Part shown: piece after piece, positions 34,104-43,344 of the stretch | Position numbering within the stretch: the first letter of the stretch is position 1 | Layout: every line of letters begins with the position of its first letter | From: Nocardia brevicatena NBRC 12119 | GTDB taxonomy: Bacteria; Actinomycetota; Actinomycetes; Mycobacteriales; Mycobacteriaceae | Direction: 5' to 3' | Assembly: GCF_000308495.1 (NCBI RefSeq) | Contig: NZ_BAFU01000091.1 | Span: 116,827-180,826 of the forward strand | Length of the DNA: 64,000 nucleotides | Position numbers and translations under genes: made by a program | The notes under the pieces: model-generated | What the model saw: the letters and a program-made list of their open reading frames with translations, nothing else | Told to the model about the DNA's origin: nothing | The model's database searches: none

Positions 34104-34243
34104 CGGTACCGTTCACACCTTCCCGGTACACCGTTGCCGATGCACCGTATTGTCCGGTCATAACGCTCGCCGGGTGAGCGCGGCATCACATCAGTGCGTG
34201 AGTATGCCTCGCCATACCCGGCGGTCCACAACCGGTACCCGAC

Positions 34244-35407
34244 TTACCGCACCGGCGGCAGGGTCCGTTCGTTCGGATCCACCCCGGGGGGCATGTTCGC
34301 ACCGTTGTTCGGCACATCGGGTCGTGGCGCGTTGGCCGCACCGCGGATCTGTTGACCCGGGGCCGGGTTATCGCAGTAGTTCCACTTCGGCAGTGTGCCG
34401 TCCTGGACGACTTGGGTTTTCATCGGGGTCGACCGGTACTGGCAGTACGGCCGGAACCAGATATCGAGCACCGTGTGGAACTCGTTGTCGTGGGCGGGAA
34501 CCCCGAGCGCCGAACCACCGACCTCCAGGGCGGGGAACAGCGCTCGCAGCGCCGGGGTGCGCAGCTGCGCGGCACGGGTGACCGCCACGAAGTTCTGCGC
34601 GATGGCGGTGATCGGGTCGATATTGGTATCGAGCACCGCGCCCAGCCGGGTGAACTGGCCGGGCGACTCCGCCAGCACGCTCTGCAGCTCCGCGTTCGCC
34701 TTGTTGAACTGTTCGAACAACACCCCGGAGTTGTGGGTCAGGGTGCCCAGGTCCGGCTGCGCCAGCGAGGTCGTCGCCGCGATCGTGCGCAGATTCGTGA
34801 TCAGGTTGGTGGTCTGCGGCAGCAGCGAGTCCAGGCCCGCCACGGCCAGGCTGACCCCTTCGATGAGCGAACGCAACTGGTCGGGGCCGCCGCTGAGCGC
34901 GATATCCAGTTCGTTGAGGATCACCGAGAACTTCTTCGGGTCGATCTGCGTGATCAGCTCACTGGAATCCTCGAGCACCTCGGTGATCGGCACGGGAGTG
35001 TGCACCCGCTCCGGATCGAAGTCGATCGCCGAGCCGTCGGTGAGGAACGGACCCTCCTCGCCCGCCGGCCGGAAGTCGATGTACTGCTCACCGGCCCCGG
35101 ACAGCGCCTGCACGGCGACCTGGGTGTCCACCGGAATTCGGTACCGCGAGTCGACCGTGGCCTTGGCCTCGATACCGGCGCCACCGTTGGTGAGCTCGAT
35201 CGAATCGACCTCGCCCACCCGGTATCCGCGCAACGTCACATCGTTGCCGGGTTGCAGACCGCCCGAGCGGTCCAGGTTCACGGTGACCGTATAGGTGCTG
35301 CGCAGCGGGTTGAACCGCATGACATCCACCGCGAGGTAGGTCGCGCCGATCACCAGTGCCAGCACCAGGCCGACATTGGAGAACAGGACCTTGTGCCGTT
35401 TGATCAC
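34244..35407 (-). CDS. mceF: MCE-family protein MceF
   Basis: A 387-aa substrate-binding subunit of the Mce lipid importer. A single N-terminal transmembrane helix (VLFSNVGLVLALVIGATYLAV) is followed by the MCE domain (YTVTVNLDRSGGLQPGNDVTLRGYRVGEVDSIELTNGG, in parts; residues about 38-120) and a long helical region. MceA to MceF are believed to form a hexameric needle that carries lipids across the periplasm. GTG start overlaps the mceE stop by GTGA. The C-terminus ends with a short proline-rich tail (GANMPPGVDPNERTLPPVR). Gene order, not just sequence, assigns the F position. Confidence 0.9.
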   Translation of the reverse strand: MIKRHKVLFSNVGLVLALVIGATYLAVDVMRFNPLRSTYTVTVNLDRSGGLQPGNDVTLRGYRVGEVDSIELTNGGAGIEAKATVDSRYRIPVDTQVAVQALSGAGEQYIDFRPAGEEGPFLTDGSAIDFDPERVHTPVPITEVLEDSSELITQIDPKKFSVILNELDIALSGGPDQLRSLIEGVSLAVAGLDSLLPQTTNLITNLRTIAATTSLAQPDLGTLTHNSGVLFEQFNKANAELQSVLAESPGQFTRLGAVLDTNIDPITAIAQNFVAVTRAAQLRTPALRALFPALEVGGSALGVPAHDNEFHTVLDIWFRPYCQYRSTPMKTQVVQDGTLPKWNYCDNPAPGQQIRGAANAPRPDVPNNGANMPPGVDPNERTLPPVR

Positions 35408-36507
35408 CGCTGACCTCCCGTCACTCGACCGTAGACGGCCTGGAGCACCTGGATGAGGCTGCCCGCGAAGTCCTGTAGGTCTCGCACATCGAAGAACTTG
35501 CTGGTGCCCGGCGCGGTGAGCAGAGCGACGTCGAGGGTGGTGACAGTGACCTGCGCCGCGAGCGAGGAACCGCGGAAGGTCGCGCCCACCGGATCCCTGA
35601 CCTCACGCAGGGCGTCGAGCAGGGCACCGAAGCTGTCGCCGGTGGCCGCGAGGGCGGACATGAGCTTGTCGGTGCTGTCCAGCAGGTTGGCCAGCTCACC
35701 GCCGGTGGTATTGGAGTAGTCGCCGAGCGCGGCGCTCATGGTGGCGACCTCGCTCAACAGATCACCGAGGGCCCGGTTGTTCTCGGCCACCGCACCGATC
35801 ATCTCCGGCAGCGTATCGGCCACCTGGCCCAGACTGTCGCGGCGCGCCTGGATGGTGTCGGCCAGAACGGAGAACTCGCCGAGCACGCTGTCGATACGGG
35901 CGGAGTTGGCATTCATACTGCCGACCACTCCGGTGAGCTCGTTGACCAGATGCACCAGCTGATCGCTGCGCCCGCCGACGATCGAATCCAGTTCCGAGCC
36001 GAGCCGGGACAGATGGGCGATACCACCGCCGTTGAACAGCAGCGACACCGAGAGCAGCAGTTCCTCCACGGTCGCGCCCGCCGAGGTCTGCTCGATGGGC
36101 AGCGTATCGCCGTCGGCCAGCAGTTCCGCGCCGGGTTGGGTGGGCGGCTTGGACACCGCCACGAAGACATCGCCCAGCGGGGTGGCCTGGCGCAGTTCGG
36201 CGGTGGTGCCTACCGGAAGCTCGATGTCCTTGCGGATACTCAGATCGACGATCGCCTGGAAGTTCTTGGTCTCGATATGGGTGACGACACCGACATCGGA
36301 ACCGCCGATCTTGACCTTCGCCTGGTCCGGCAGATTCAACGCGTTCTCGAATACCGCCTTCACGGTGAAGGTTTCACCGTGAAGTCCGGGTTTCGGCAGC
36401 GGCACGTCTTCCACGGTGAGGCCGCAGCCGGAGGCCAGCGACACCGCGCCCACCGCCGCGAGCGCAACGGCGGTGCGGCGGGCTCGTCCGATCGTTCGGT
36501 GCATCAT
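35404..36507 (-). CDS. mceE: MCE-family lipoprotein MceE
   Basis: A 367-aa MCE protein with a lipoprotein signal (VGAVSLASGC, modified cysteine at about residue 28), as in mycobacterial MceE (LprK type). The MCE domain follows: FTVKAVFENALNLPDQAKVKIGGSDVGVV. The rest is coiled helix. It overlaps mceD upstream by ATGA and mceF downstream by GTGA. The predicted role is as the outer, lipid-anchored subunit of the transporter needle. Confidence 0.9.
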   Translation of the reverse strand: MMHRTIGRARRTAVALAAVGAVSLASGCGLTVEDVPLPKPGLHGETFTVKAVFENALNLPDQAKVKIGGSDVGVVTHIETKNFQAIVDLSIRKDIELPVGTTAELRQATPLGDVFVAVSKPPTQPGAELLADGDTLPIEQTSAGATVEELLLSVSLLFNGGGIAHLSRLGSELDSIVGGRSDQLVHLVNELTGVVGSMNANSARIDSVLGEFSVLADTIQARRDSLGQVADTLPEMIGAVAENNRALGDLLSEVATMSAALGDYSNTTGGELANLLDSTDKLMSALAATGDSFGALLDALREVRDPVGATFRGSSLAAQVTVTTLDVALLTAPGTSKFFDVRDLQDFAGSLIQVLQAVYGRVTGGQR

Positions 36508-37583
36508 TTCGTCAGTCCCAGGAGTGCGGCGGTAAGTCCGAAATCGGGCCCGAAGTCCTCCATCCGGCCGGTGCGGCAGCCATCGGCCCGCATCTGGATG
36601 CGTTCACAGAACAGGCTGACCAACTCACCGTTGAGGTTGGTGCCGATGAGCCCGTGCAGTCGGATATAGCCGAGCTCCCGGTTCATCGACCGGTCGATGT
36701 TCTGCAGCAACAGCGGGGCGACATCGACCACCTCGGTGATCCCGTGGGCGTTCGTCCGCAACTGTTCGATGACCGTGTTCATCCGGGTGAGCGTGTCGGC
36801 CAGCTGATCCTGGTGCTGGGTGAGGGTCGTGCTGGTGTTGTCCAAGAAATCCTTCAGCTGGGCCAGGGTGGCCTGCAGGCCCGGCGCCTGCTGGGCGAGC
36901 AGCGTCGTCATCTGGGTGACCTGGTTGCTGAAGTCGCGCACCGATTGGTCGTTCTCGGCGAGCATGGTGGTGAGCTCGTTGAGCTTGATGATGATGTTCG
37001 AAAGCGCGTCCTTGTTGTCGACGCCGACCTTGACGGCGCTCGACAGCGCGTTGAGGGTGTCACGGATACGCGCCCCCTGGCCGTCGAGCATCGGGTACAG
37101 CACCCGGCCGGACAGCGGGCCGACCCCCTCCTGACCGGGTCTGGGTTTGAGCGCCTCGGAGAACTTGTCGATCGTCTCGAGCAGGGTGTCCAGCTCGACC
37201 GGGGTGTCGGTGCGTTCCAACGGCAGATGGTCGCCGTCGGAGAGGGTCCCGCCCTCGGTGTAGACGGGAGTCATCTCGATATGCCGGTCGGTGACGATCG
37301 ACGGCGAGATGAGCACGGCCATCGCGTCCTTGGGGATCTGCACATCACCGTCCAGCGACATGTGCACCTCGACCAGGTCACCGCGCGGCACGATCTTGTC
37401 GACCTTGCCGACCTCGAGCCCGAGGACGGTGATCGGGTTGCCCTCGAACATACCCGCGATGTTCTCGAAGTCGGCGGTCACCCGAATGGTGTTGCCGACC
37501 GCGTCGTTCACCAGCGAGCAACTGCCGAGCGCAAGCGCGGTCGCCCCGATGAGCAGGGATTTGGCGGCGTTTTTCAGATTCAT
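36504..37583 (-). CDS. mceD: MCE-family protein MceD, lipoprotein-like
   Basis: A 359-aa MCE subunit. The chosen ATG at 37583 (MNLKNAAKSLLIG) overlaps the mceC stop as ATGA. The N-terminus ATALALGSCSLVND has a lipobox-like cysteine near residue 22, so this subunit may also be lipid-anchored, in addition to MceE. The MCE domain (IRVTADFENIAGMFEGNPITVLGLEVGKVDKI) and a long helical part follow. A frame beginning at 37640 runs into mceC and is rejected. Confidence 0.87.
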   Translation of the reverse strand: MNLKNAAKSLLIGATALALGSCSLVNDAVGNTIRVTADFENIAGMFEGNPITVLGLEVGKVDKIVPRGDLVEVHMSLDGDVQIPKDAMAVLISPSIVTDRHIEMTPVYTEGGTLSDGDHLPLERTDTPVELDTLLETIDKFSEALKPRPGQEGVGPLSGRVLYPMLDGQGARIRDTLNALSSAVKVGVDNKDALSNIIIKLNELTTMLAENDQSVRDFSNQVTQMTTLLAQQAPGLQATLAQLKDFLDNTSTTLTQHQDQLADTLTRMNTVIEQLRTNAHGITEVVDVAPLLLQNIDRSMNRELGYIRLHGLIGTNLNGELVSLFCERIQMRADGCRTGRMEDFGPDFGLTAALLGLTK

Positions 37584-38578
37584 CCCTCGCACCCTTCGGC
37601 AACCTGGGCGAAGCACAGCCAGTTGTCGGGGAACAGCCACGGGATACCGACCTCGGCGTAGTTGCCGTTACCCCAGGCATTGGTCAGGTAACGCACCGAG
37701 GGCGGCATGATCGACAGCAGTCGGTCCAGGTTGTCCTTGTTCTTCTGCAGACCGGTGGCCATCGTGTTCAGCTGGTCCAGCGTGCCGGAGAACTGCTCGT
37801 TGTTCTGGATACCGATCTCCTGCAGCTGGCGGGTCAGCGTGGCCACATTGTCCAGCAGCTGACGCAGCAGGTCCTGGCGTTCCATCACCCGGGCAGCGAT
37901 CGCCTCGCCCTGGGTGATGACCAGCAGCACGCTGTTGCGGTTGTCGGCGAGCAGGGCGGTGACCCGGTTGAGGTCCTTGAACAGGGTGTCGACATCGGCC
38001 TTGCGCTGATCGATCACCTTGGCCAGCGCGCCGACGCTGTCGAGCGACCGGGCCACCAGCTGCGGCGAACCCTGCAGCTGCTCGTTGAACAGGTTCAGCG
38101 ACTGGGCCAGTTTGTCGGCGTCGAGTTCCTCGAACTTCGGGGTGCCCTTCTGGATCACATCGGCGAGGTCGTAGGGAACCGCCGTATTGGACTTGTGGAT
38201 CCGGTGGTCCGGCAGGCCGGAACCGTCGCCCGGCTCCAGATCCACATAGCGGGCACCGAGCAGGGTGGCCATCTTGATGGCCGCCCGGGCATCCGGTCCG
38301 AGCTTCACGTCATTGCCGACCTGCAGGGTGAGCAGGACGTGGTCGCCCTCCAACTCGGCGCCGGCGACCCGGCCGACCGGCACACCCGCGACACTCACCC
38401 TGTCCCCCACGGAGATGCCCGCGGCCTGCACGAATTCCGCCTTGACCGTCTGTTCGCCGATGCCGAGGTTGCGGAATGTACTCGACCCCACGAGCAGCAC
38501 ACCGACCACGATCACGCCGATGACGCCGAGTGAGAGATAGCGGTTGCGATTGAACAGTTCCTTGAATTTGGTCATCAT
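37580..38578 (-). CDS. mceC: MCE-family protein MceC
   Basis: A 332-aa MCE subunit with one N-terminal helix (YLSLGVIGVIVVGVLLVG), MCE domain (QTVKAEFVQAAGISVGDRVSVAGVPVGRVAGAEL) and helical stalk. It starts at the first of two adjacent ATG codons that overlap the mceB stop (ATGATGA). It ends WLFPDNWLCFAQVAEGCEG with two cysteines that could pair. The longest frame, to 38587, adds three residues only. Confidence 0.9.
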   Translation of the reverse strand: MMTKFKELFNRNRYLSLGVIGVIVVGVLLVGSSTFRNLGIGEQTVKAEFVQAAGISVGDRVSVAGVPVGRVAGAELEGDHVLLTLQVGNDVKLGPDARAAIKMATLLGARYVDLEPGDGSGLPDHRIHKSNTAVPYDLADVIQKGTPKFEELDADKLAQSLNLFNEQLQGSPQLVARSLDSVGALAKVIDQRKADVDTLFKDLNRVTALLADNRNSVLLVITQGEAIAARVMERQDLLRQLLDNVATLTRQLQEIGIQNNEQFSGTLDQLNTMATGLQKNKDNLDRLLSIMPPSVRYLTNAWGNGNYAEVGIPWLFPDNWLCFAQVAEGCEG

Positions 38579-39603
38579 GGCCGGCACACCGCCGAGTGAG
38601 AGTTACCGCCGATCTGTGAGAAGAGTCCACGCGGGAAGAGCACCCCGTAGAGCGAGACGTCCAGGCTGCAGATGTAGGCGTTGGCGTAGGCGCCTTCGGA
38701 GGTGAACCGGCCCGCGTCGGCCAGCACGGTCGGGAGGTCGATCGCGGCCTGGTCCAGTTTGGCGCCATTGGCGAGCAACAGCGTCAGTGCGTCCCGGGTG
38801 GAGTTCTGCACCTGCTGCAGTTTCGGTTGGATATTGCCGAACATGGTCACCAGCCCCGTCGACGCGTCGGCGATCTGGACGGTCGACTGGAGCAGCGACC
38901 GGCCCTGTTCGTACAGACCGCCGATCAGCGCTCTGGTCTGGGTTATCAGCGTCTCCAATTCATCCCCTCGTTCGGCCAAACCCTGCATAACGCCGCTGAG
39001 GTTGGTGATGACGTCGCTGAGGATGGCGTCCCGGCGCTGGAAGTCGGTGGCCAACGTCGCGGCCTGGGTGATGAACGAGCTCAGCGAGACCCGGTCACCC
39101 TGCAGCGCCAGGATGAAGGTCTCCGAGAGCTGGTTCACCTGGGCCGGCTCGAGCACCTGGAACAACGGCTGGAAACCGTTGAGCAGCGCCGAGATATCGA
39201 AGGACGGCTCGGTGCGGTCCACCGGGATCCGGCCGTGCTCCGGCAGTTCGGAGGCATCCCCGCCGGTCCCCGGTGCCAGCGCCACATAGCGCTGACCGAT
39301 GAGGTTCTGGTACCGCACCAAAGCCTTGGTGTTGCCGTACAGCGTCTGCTCGTTCTGGACGATAAAGGTGACCTCGGCGTTGTGGTCGTCGGTCACCTCG
39401 ATCCCGGTGACCTTGCCGACCCGCACACCCGCCATCCGGACGTCGTCGCCCTTGCGTAGGCCCAGCACATCGGTGAAGACGGCCGAATAGGTCTTCGTAC
39501 CGCCTTCGACCGTCCGTGCCAGCGTATTCCAGACCAGCACGGTCACCAGCAGCGAAACAATGGCGAACAGGCCGAAACCGATCAGCGGTTTGCGAATGCT
39601 CAT
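38575..39603 (-). CDS. mceB: MCE-family protein MceB
   Basis: A 342-aa MCE subunit: N-terminal helix (GFGLFAIVSLLVTVLVWNTL), MCE domain (YSAVFTDVLGLRKGDDVRMAGVRVGKVTGIEV), then stalk. The ATG at 39603 overlaps the mceA stop (ATGA). The C-terminus SQIGGNSHSAVCRP carries a cysteine. Overlapping starts across mceA to mceF indicate strict translational coupling and equal stoichiometry, as expected for a hexamer. Confidence 0.9.
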   Translation of the reverse strand: MSIRKPLIGFGLFAIVSLLVTVLVWNTLARTVEGGTKTYSAVFTDVLGLRKGDDVRMAGVRVGKVTGIEVTDDHNAEVTFIVQNEQTLYGNTKALVRYQNLIGQRYVALAPGTGGDASELPEHGRIPVDRTEPSFDISALLNGFQPLFQVLEPAQVNQLSETFILALQGDRVSLSSFITQAATLATDFQRRDAILSDVITNLSGVMQGLAERGDELETLITQTRALIGGLYEQGRSLLQSTVQIADASTGLVTMFGNIQPKLQQVQNSTRDALTLLLANGAKLDQAAIDLPTVLADAGRFTSEGAYANAYICSLDVSLYGVLFPRGLFSQIGGNSHSAVCRP

Positions 39604-41105
39604 GCTGTTCCACCCTCGTCGGTCACCCGCAAGGTCCCGCCTTCCAGAATCGAACTCAACAACAGGTACTCCACCGAGGAAGGCTTCCGACCCATAAGGG
39701 CGGTCAGTGCCTCATCGCCCTCGTAGGTGATCGGTTTGGCCGCGGGGGCGGCAGCGCCCGGCTGTTGGTCGCCCGCCGGAGCAACCGGTGCCGGAGCGGC
39801 GGGAGCCGGTGCGGGAGCGGGCGGCAGGAACGGCGGGAACAGTCCCTCCAGCGGGGTACCCGCGAACGGGTTCGTCGACAGGCCGGGAATCACCGACGGT
39901 ACCGGGGCGGGAGCCTCCGCCTCGGTGGTAACCCCCGGGATCGGCGGCAGACCCGGAAGCGGCGGCACCACAGGCAGCCCCTCGGCCGAGGCCAGCCGAC
40001 GCGGCTTCATCGCCTCGGGCAGGTAACCGGGATCCGCGACCGCGGGCGCGGTGAAACAGCTCGGTCCGGCCAGCTCGCCGTAGCGCGGACAGTCGGCCAC
40101 GGTATTGGGCTGCCAGGGTGTGAAGGTCACCCCGGCGTTCCATACCATCTGCCGCTGCGGACCCCAATGGAAGGTCGTCGACAGTCGACGTACCGAATCG
40201 TTGAGGTTGACGATCGCATTGGTGATCGCCTGCGGGTCGGCGGCCAGCGACCCGAAGGTCGCCTGCGTGCCCACGGTGATCTCCTTGCCGATATCCGGGT
40301 TGCGCGCGAACAGGTCGTTCACCCGGTCCACCATGCCGGAGGCGCCGCTGATCAGGTTGACCAGCTCCTCACGGCGGTCCGCGATGGTTTTCGCGGTCTC
40401 CACGGAAGTGGCCAGCACATCCATCAGCTCCGGCGCCGATTCGTTGAGCGCATGCGCGGAGTTGGAGAAATCGCCCAACAGCACCCCGAGGTCCGGGATC
40501 GACTCGTCCACCGCGGTCAGCCAGCGGTCGAGCCGCTCGATGGTCGAACCGGGCACGCGGCCGCTGCCGTCCAGGGCGTAGGACAGGGTGCCCAGCACCC
40601 GACCGAACTGCATCGGGTCGATTTCGTCGAGGATGTTCTGGACGGTGGTGAGGGTGTCCTGCAGCGCGATAGTGCCCAGGCTGTGGTCCTCCGCGATCAC
40701 CGAGCCCTCTTCCAGATGGCCCTCGGCCGGCCCGTTGTAGACCAGTTCCACCGAGGTGACCGCGAACAGATTGCTCGGCACCACCCGTGCGGTGACATTG
40801 TTCGGAATACCGTCGGCGAACTCCGGCTTCAGCTCGATGTTCACCTTCTGGAGCTCGCCCTTGGCGGCGACCGAGACATCCTTCACCGCGCCGACCAGCA
40901 CACCGCGGAACTTGACGTCGGCTTGCTGCGGCAGACCGTCACCGGTGGTGGTCAGGTCGGCAGTGACCCGCACCTTCTCGACGAAATAACCCTGGTACCT
41001 GGCCATGAGGAACCCGAGCACCACGACGAAGACCAGCAGACCACAGACGCCCGCGATAAGCAGTTGACGCATGGTGGGCCCACGCCCACTTGGATCGATG
41101 ATCAT
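39600..41105 (-). CDS. mceA: MCE-family protein MceA with proline-rich C-terminus
   Basis: A 501-aa MCE subunit, the longest of the six. N-terminal helix (LLIAGVCGLLVFVVVLGFLM), MCE domain (VRVTADLTTTGDGLPQQADVKFRGVLVGAVKDV), helical stalk to about residue 350, then a long proline/alanine-rich tail (PPLPGLPPIPGV, PAPAPAAPAPVAPAG) typical of some MceA proteins and probably spanning or reaching through the outer envelope. A final folded-looking end (YEGDEALTALMGRKPSSVEYLLLSSILEGG) follows the tail. ATG at 41105 is 4 bp after the yrbEB stop. Confidence 0.9.
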   Translation of the reverse strand: MIIDPSGRGPTMRQLLIAGVCGLLVFVVVLGFLMARYQGYFVEKVRVTADLTTTGDGLPQQADVKFRGVLVGAVKDVSVAAKGELQKVNIELKPEFADGIPNNVTARVVPSNLFAVTSVELVYNGPAEGHLEEGSVIAEDHSLGTIALQDTLTTVQNILDEIDPMQFGRVLGTLSYALDGSGRVPGSTIERLDRWLTAVDESIPDLGVLLGDFSNSAHALNESAPELMDVLATSVETAKTIADRREELVNLISGASGMVDRVNDLFARNPDIGKEITVGTQATFGSLAADPQAITNAIVNLNDSVRRLSTTFHWGPQRQMVWNAGVTFTPWQPNTVADCPRYGELAGPSCFTAPAVADPGYLPEAMKPRRLASAEGLPVVPPLPGLPPIPGVTTEAEAPAPVPSVIPGLSTNPFAGTPLEGLFPPFLPPAPAPAPAAPAPVAPAGDQQPGAAAPAAKPITYEGDEALTALMGRKPSSVEYLLLSSILEGGTLRVTDEGGTA

Positions 41106-41108
41106 TAC

Positions 41109-41972
41109 CTACCCCGAGATCCGGATGCCGGGGTTGACGCCCCAGATGGCCAAGGTCATGAACAGGTCCGCGAAAACGACCACGATGATGCACATCTTGA
41201 TTGCGCGACCGGCCGCGACACCCACTCCCTCCGGACCGCCGGAGGCGAAGAAGCCGTAGTAGCACTGGATGAAGGTGGTGATCGCCACGAAGATGATCGC
41301 CTTGAGCAGCGAGTACAGCACATCCGTCGGGATCAGGAACTGATAGAAGTAGTGCTGGTAGGTGCCACTGGCGGTACCGCCGAGCAGCTGCACCGTCACC
41401 GAGCAGGAGATGTAGGCCATCGCCAGCCCGAGGCAGTACAGGGGAAGGATGGTCACCATGGCGGCGATCATGCGGGTGCTGACCAGGTAGGGCAGTGGTC
41501 GGATGGCCACGGATTCGAGCGCGTCGATCTCCTCGGAGATACGCATCGCACCGAGTTGTGCGGTGAACCGGCAACCCGCCTGCGCGGCGAAGGCCAGCGA
41601 GGCGAGCAGCGGACCGAGCTCACGAGTGGTAGCGAAGGCGGAGATGGCGCCGGTGATCGGGCTCAGGCCGAGCAGATCGAGCGAGGTGTAGCCCTGGATG
41701 CCGACGGTCATACCACCGAACGCGCTCAGAATGAGCACCACACCGATCGTTCCACCACCGACGACGAGGTTGCCGTTACCCCAGGTGACGTCCGAGAGCA
41801 GTCGCCAGACTTCCTTCGGGTACTGCTTGAACGCCAGCGGCATCGAGCCGACCGACCGCAGGAAGAAGAAAACCTGGTGTCCGAGCCGGGCAAGCATATC
41901 CACCGGGGCATTGGCCGCGGCGCGCAGACGCTGCAGCGGTCGCAGCAGCGGAGGCGTATAAGTCGCGGACAC
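41109..41972 (-). CDS. yrbEB: Mce ABC permease YrbEB
   Basis: A 287-aa membrane permease of the Mce lipid importer (MlaE/YrbE family). Several hydrophobic helices are visible (VVGGGTIGVVLILSAFGG, AMVTILPLYCLGLAMAYISC), and the family EISALE-type signature appears as MRISEEIDALESVAIRPLPYLVSTR. It pairs with YrbEA to form the membrane channel and works with the MceG ATPase (Mkl), which is not in this window. GTG start 4 bp after the yrbEA stop; the end GVNPGIRISG is normal. Confidence 0.93.
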   Translation of the reverse strand: MSATYTPPLLRPLQRLRAAANAPVDMLARLGHQVFFFLRSVGSMPLAFKQYPKEVWRLLSDVTWGNGNLVVGGGTIGVVLILSAFGGMTVGIQGYTSLDLLGLSPITGAISAFATTRELGPLLASLAFAAQAGCRFTAQLGAMRISEEIDALESVAIRPLPYLVSTRMIAAMVTILPLYCLGLAMAYISCSVTVQLLGGTASGTYQHYFYQFLIPTDVLYSLLKAIIFVAITTFIQCYYGFFASGGPEGVGVAAGRAIKMCIIVVVFADLFMTLAIWGVNPGIRISG

Positions 41973-41975
41973 CGA

Positions 41976-42830
41976 TCACACCACCTGCGGGGGGAACACG
42001 GTGTTGTAGATCTGGGTGAAGATCACATTCACTCCGAACAGCATCACCGCGGACATGACCACGGCGGTATTGACCGAGTTGGCGACACCGCCCGGGCCGC
42101 CACGGGTGTTCAGCCCGGTGTCACAGGCGATGATTGCGGCCAGTAGTCCGAACAACGTCGATTTGATAAGTGCCACAAGCAAATCGAGCGTGACGGCAAA
42201 CGATGCGAAGGTGTCGATATAGGAGCCCGGGGTGCCGCCTTGGGCGAAGATATTGAATACGTAGCCGGTGAGAAACCCGACGAAGACCACGAATCCGCAC
42301 AGCAGAAAGCTCACCAGCATGGCCGCGCCGAGTCGAGGAGCGACGAGCCGCCGCATCGGATCGACGCCCATGACTTTCATGGCGTCGATCTCTTCGCGAA
42401 TGGTGCGGGAACCGAGATCGGCGCAGATGGCCGAACCGACCGCGCCGGCGATCATCAGCACGGTGACCAGCGGCGCGCCCTGCTGAATGATGCCGAGGCC
42501 GTTCGCGGCGCCGATGAACGAGGTGGCGCCGACCTGCTGCGCGACCGCACCGACCTGAATCGAGACGATGACGCCGATCGGGATGGCGACCAGCAGTGTC
42601 GGTGCCGCCGCCACGCTGGCCATGAATGCGCATTGCCGGATGAACTCGTCGAACGGGAACCGTCCGCGGAAAATACTCACCGCGAGCTCGGTAACGGCTT
42701 CGACGCCCATGGTCATCTGACGCCCGAGCGTCTCCAGTGACTTTTTGGGGTGATCGCGCCAGTAGTCTTTCGTCCACTCCATCGCGCCGTTCAACCGCGA
42801 AGCTGTCGGTGGACTCTTGGTCGACTGCAC
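41976..42830 (-). CDS. yrbEA: Mce ABC permease YrbEA, first gene of the operon
   Basis: A 284-aa permease, sister to YrbEB, with the signature TIREEIDAMKVMGVDPMRRLVAPR near residue 145 and the helices MASVAAAPTLLVAIPIGVIVSIQVGAVAQQ and FLLCGFVVFVGFLTGYVF. GTG at 42830 with GAGAGGGG upstream. It opens the operon yrbEA-yrbEB-mceABCDEF-mas-mas on the minus strand. The promoter must lie in the AT-richer stretch upstream, where a 12-bp palindrome is present. No dedicated mce regulator gene is adjacent. Confidence 0.93.
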   Translation of the reverse strand: MQSTKSPPTASRLNGAMEWTKDYWRDHPKKSLETLGRQMTMGVEAVTELAVSIFRGRFPFDEFIRQCAFMASVAAAPTLLVAIPIGVIVSIQVGAVAQQVGATSFIGAANGLGIIQQGAPLVTVLMIAGAVGSAICADLGSRTIREEIDAMKVMGVDPMRRLVAPRLGAAMLVSFLLCGFVVFVGFLTGYVFNIFAQGGTPGSYIDTFASFAVTLDLLVALIKSTLFGLLAAIIACDTGLNTRGGPGGVANSVNTAVVMSAVMLFGVNVIFTQIYNTVFPPQVV

Positions 42831-43344
42831 TGACTAACCCCTCTCGACGTCGGTTACCTACCCCGACGACTCGTTTGCTTGAGGCACCTTACTACGTAGT
42901 AGTGCGGAACACACCATAGACACGTGATTGCAGTCATAGATGCTTGTCACCATGTCTGGTGGTCATTGAGTTATCGCCTTGATGTCGGGATGGATCCCAA
43001 TGACTTACCTGCAGAACCGCGGTAAACATACATCTGACCGGGGAACTTTTGGGTGCCGCCACGAGTAATAGAATCGATATTTACGGAATCTCCTCATAAA
43101 AATTGGAAGGGCGGTCTGCCATCGTCACTCGACCGATACGCGAAAAGCCATGGACGGTTATAGCGGTCGGCTATTCTTCCTGGAATATGGGTCGATGGAT
43201 TCACGTATCATCCGCCGAACTCATAGGTAACCAGGATCCGGCGAACTCACCGGTAACCGCGGCTGAGGACGCGCACGTGTGGCGATACTGACAGGATGGG
43301 GTTCCGCACTGGCTCTCATGCGGGCTTCCGACGTCTGGAGGGAC
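42831..43344. other. Divergent control region between mce operon and S1 protease
   Basis: 514 bp of mostly non-coding, AT-richer sequence. It must contain the mce promoter (minus) and the protease promoter (plus). The clearest site is TACTACGTAGTA at 42890-42901. The rest, including 43050-43130, shows no gene. A frame of 66 bases before the protease ATG is open but the ribosome binding site favours the later start. Confidence 0.5.
42890..42901. promoter_or_regulatory. TACTACGTAGTA palindrome, candidate mce operator
   Basis: A perfect 12-bp palindrome 60 bp upstream of the yrbEA start codon. It suits a dimeric repressor (TetR or GntR/FadR type, as known for mce operons). A related ATTACGTAGT sequence lies at the start of the mutT4-like gene. 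Confidence 0.45.

Noticed and set aside
39516-42146. 876-codon plus-strand frame over the mce genes
   Set aside because: It lies antisense to yrbEA, yrbEB and mceA, shows no recognisable domain and has the repetitive Gly/Arg/His composition typical of antisense frames in high-GC DNA.
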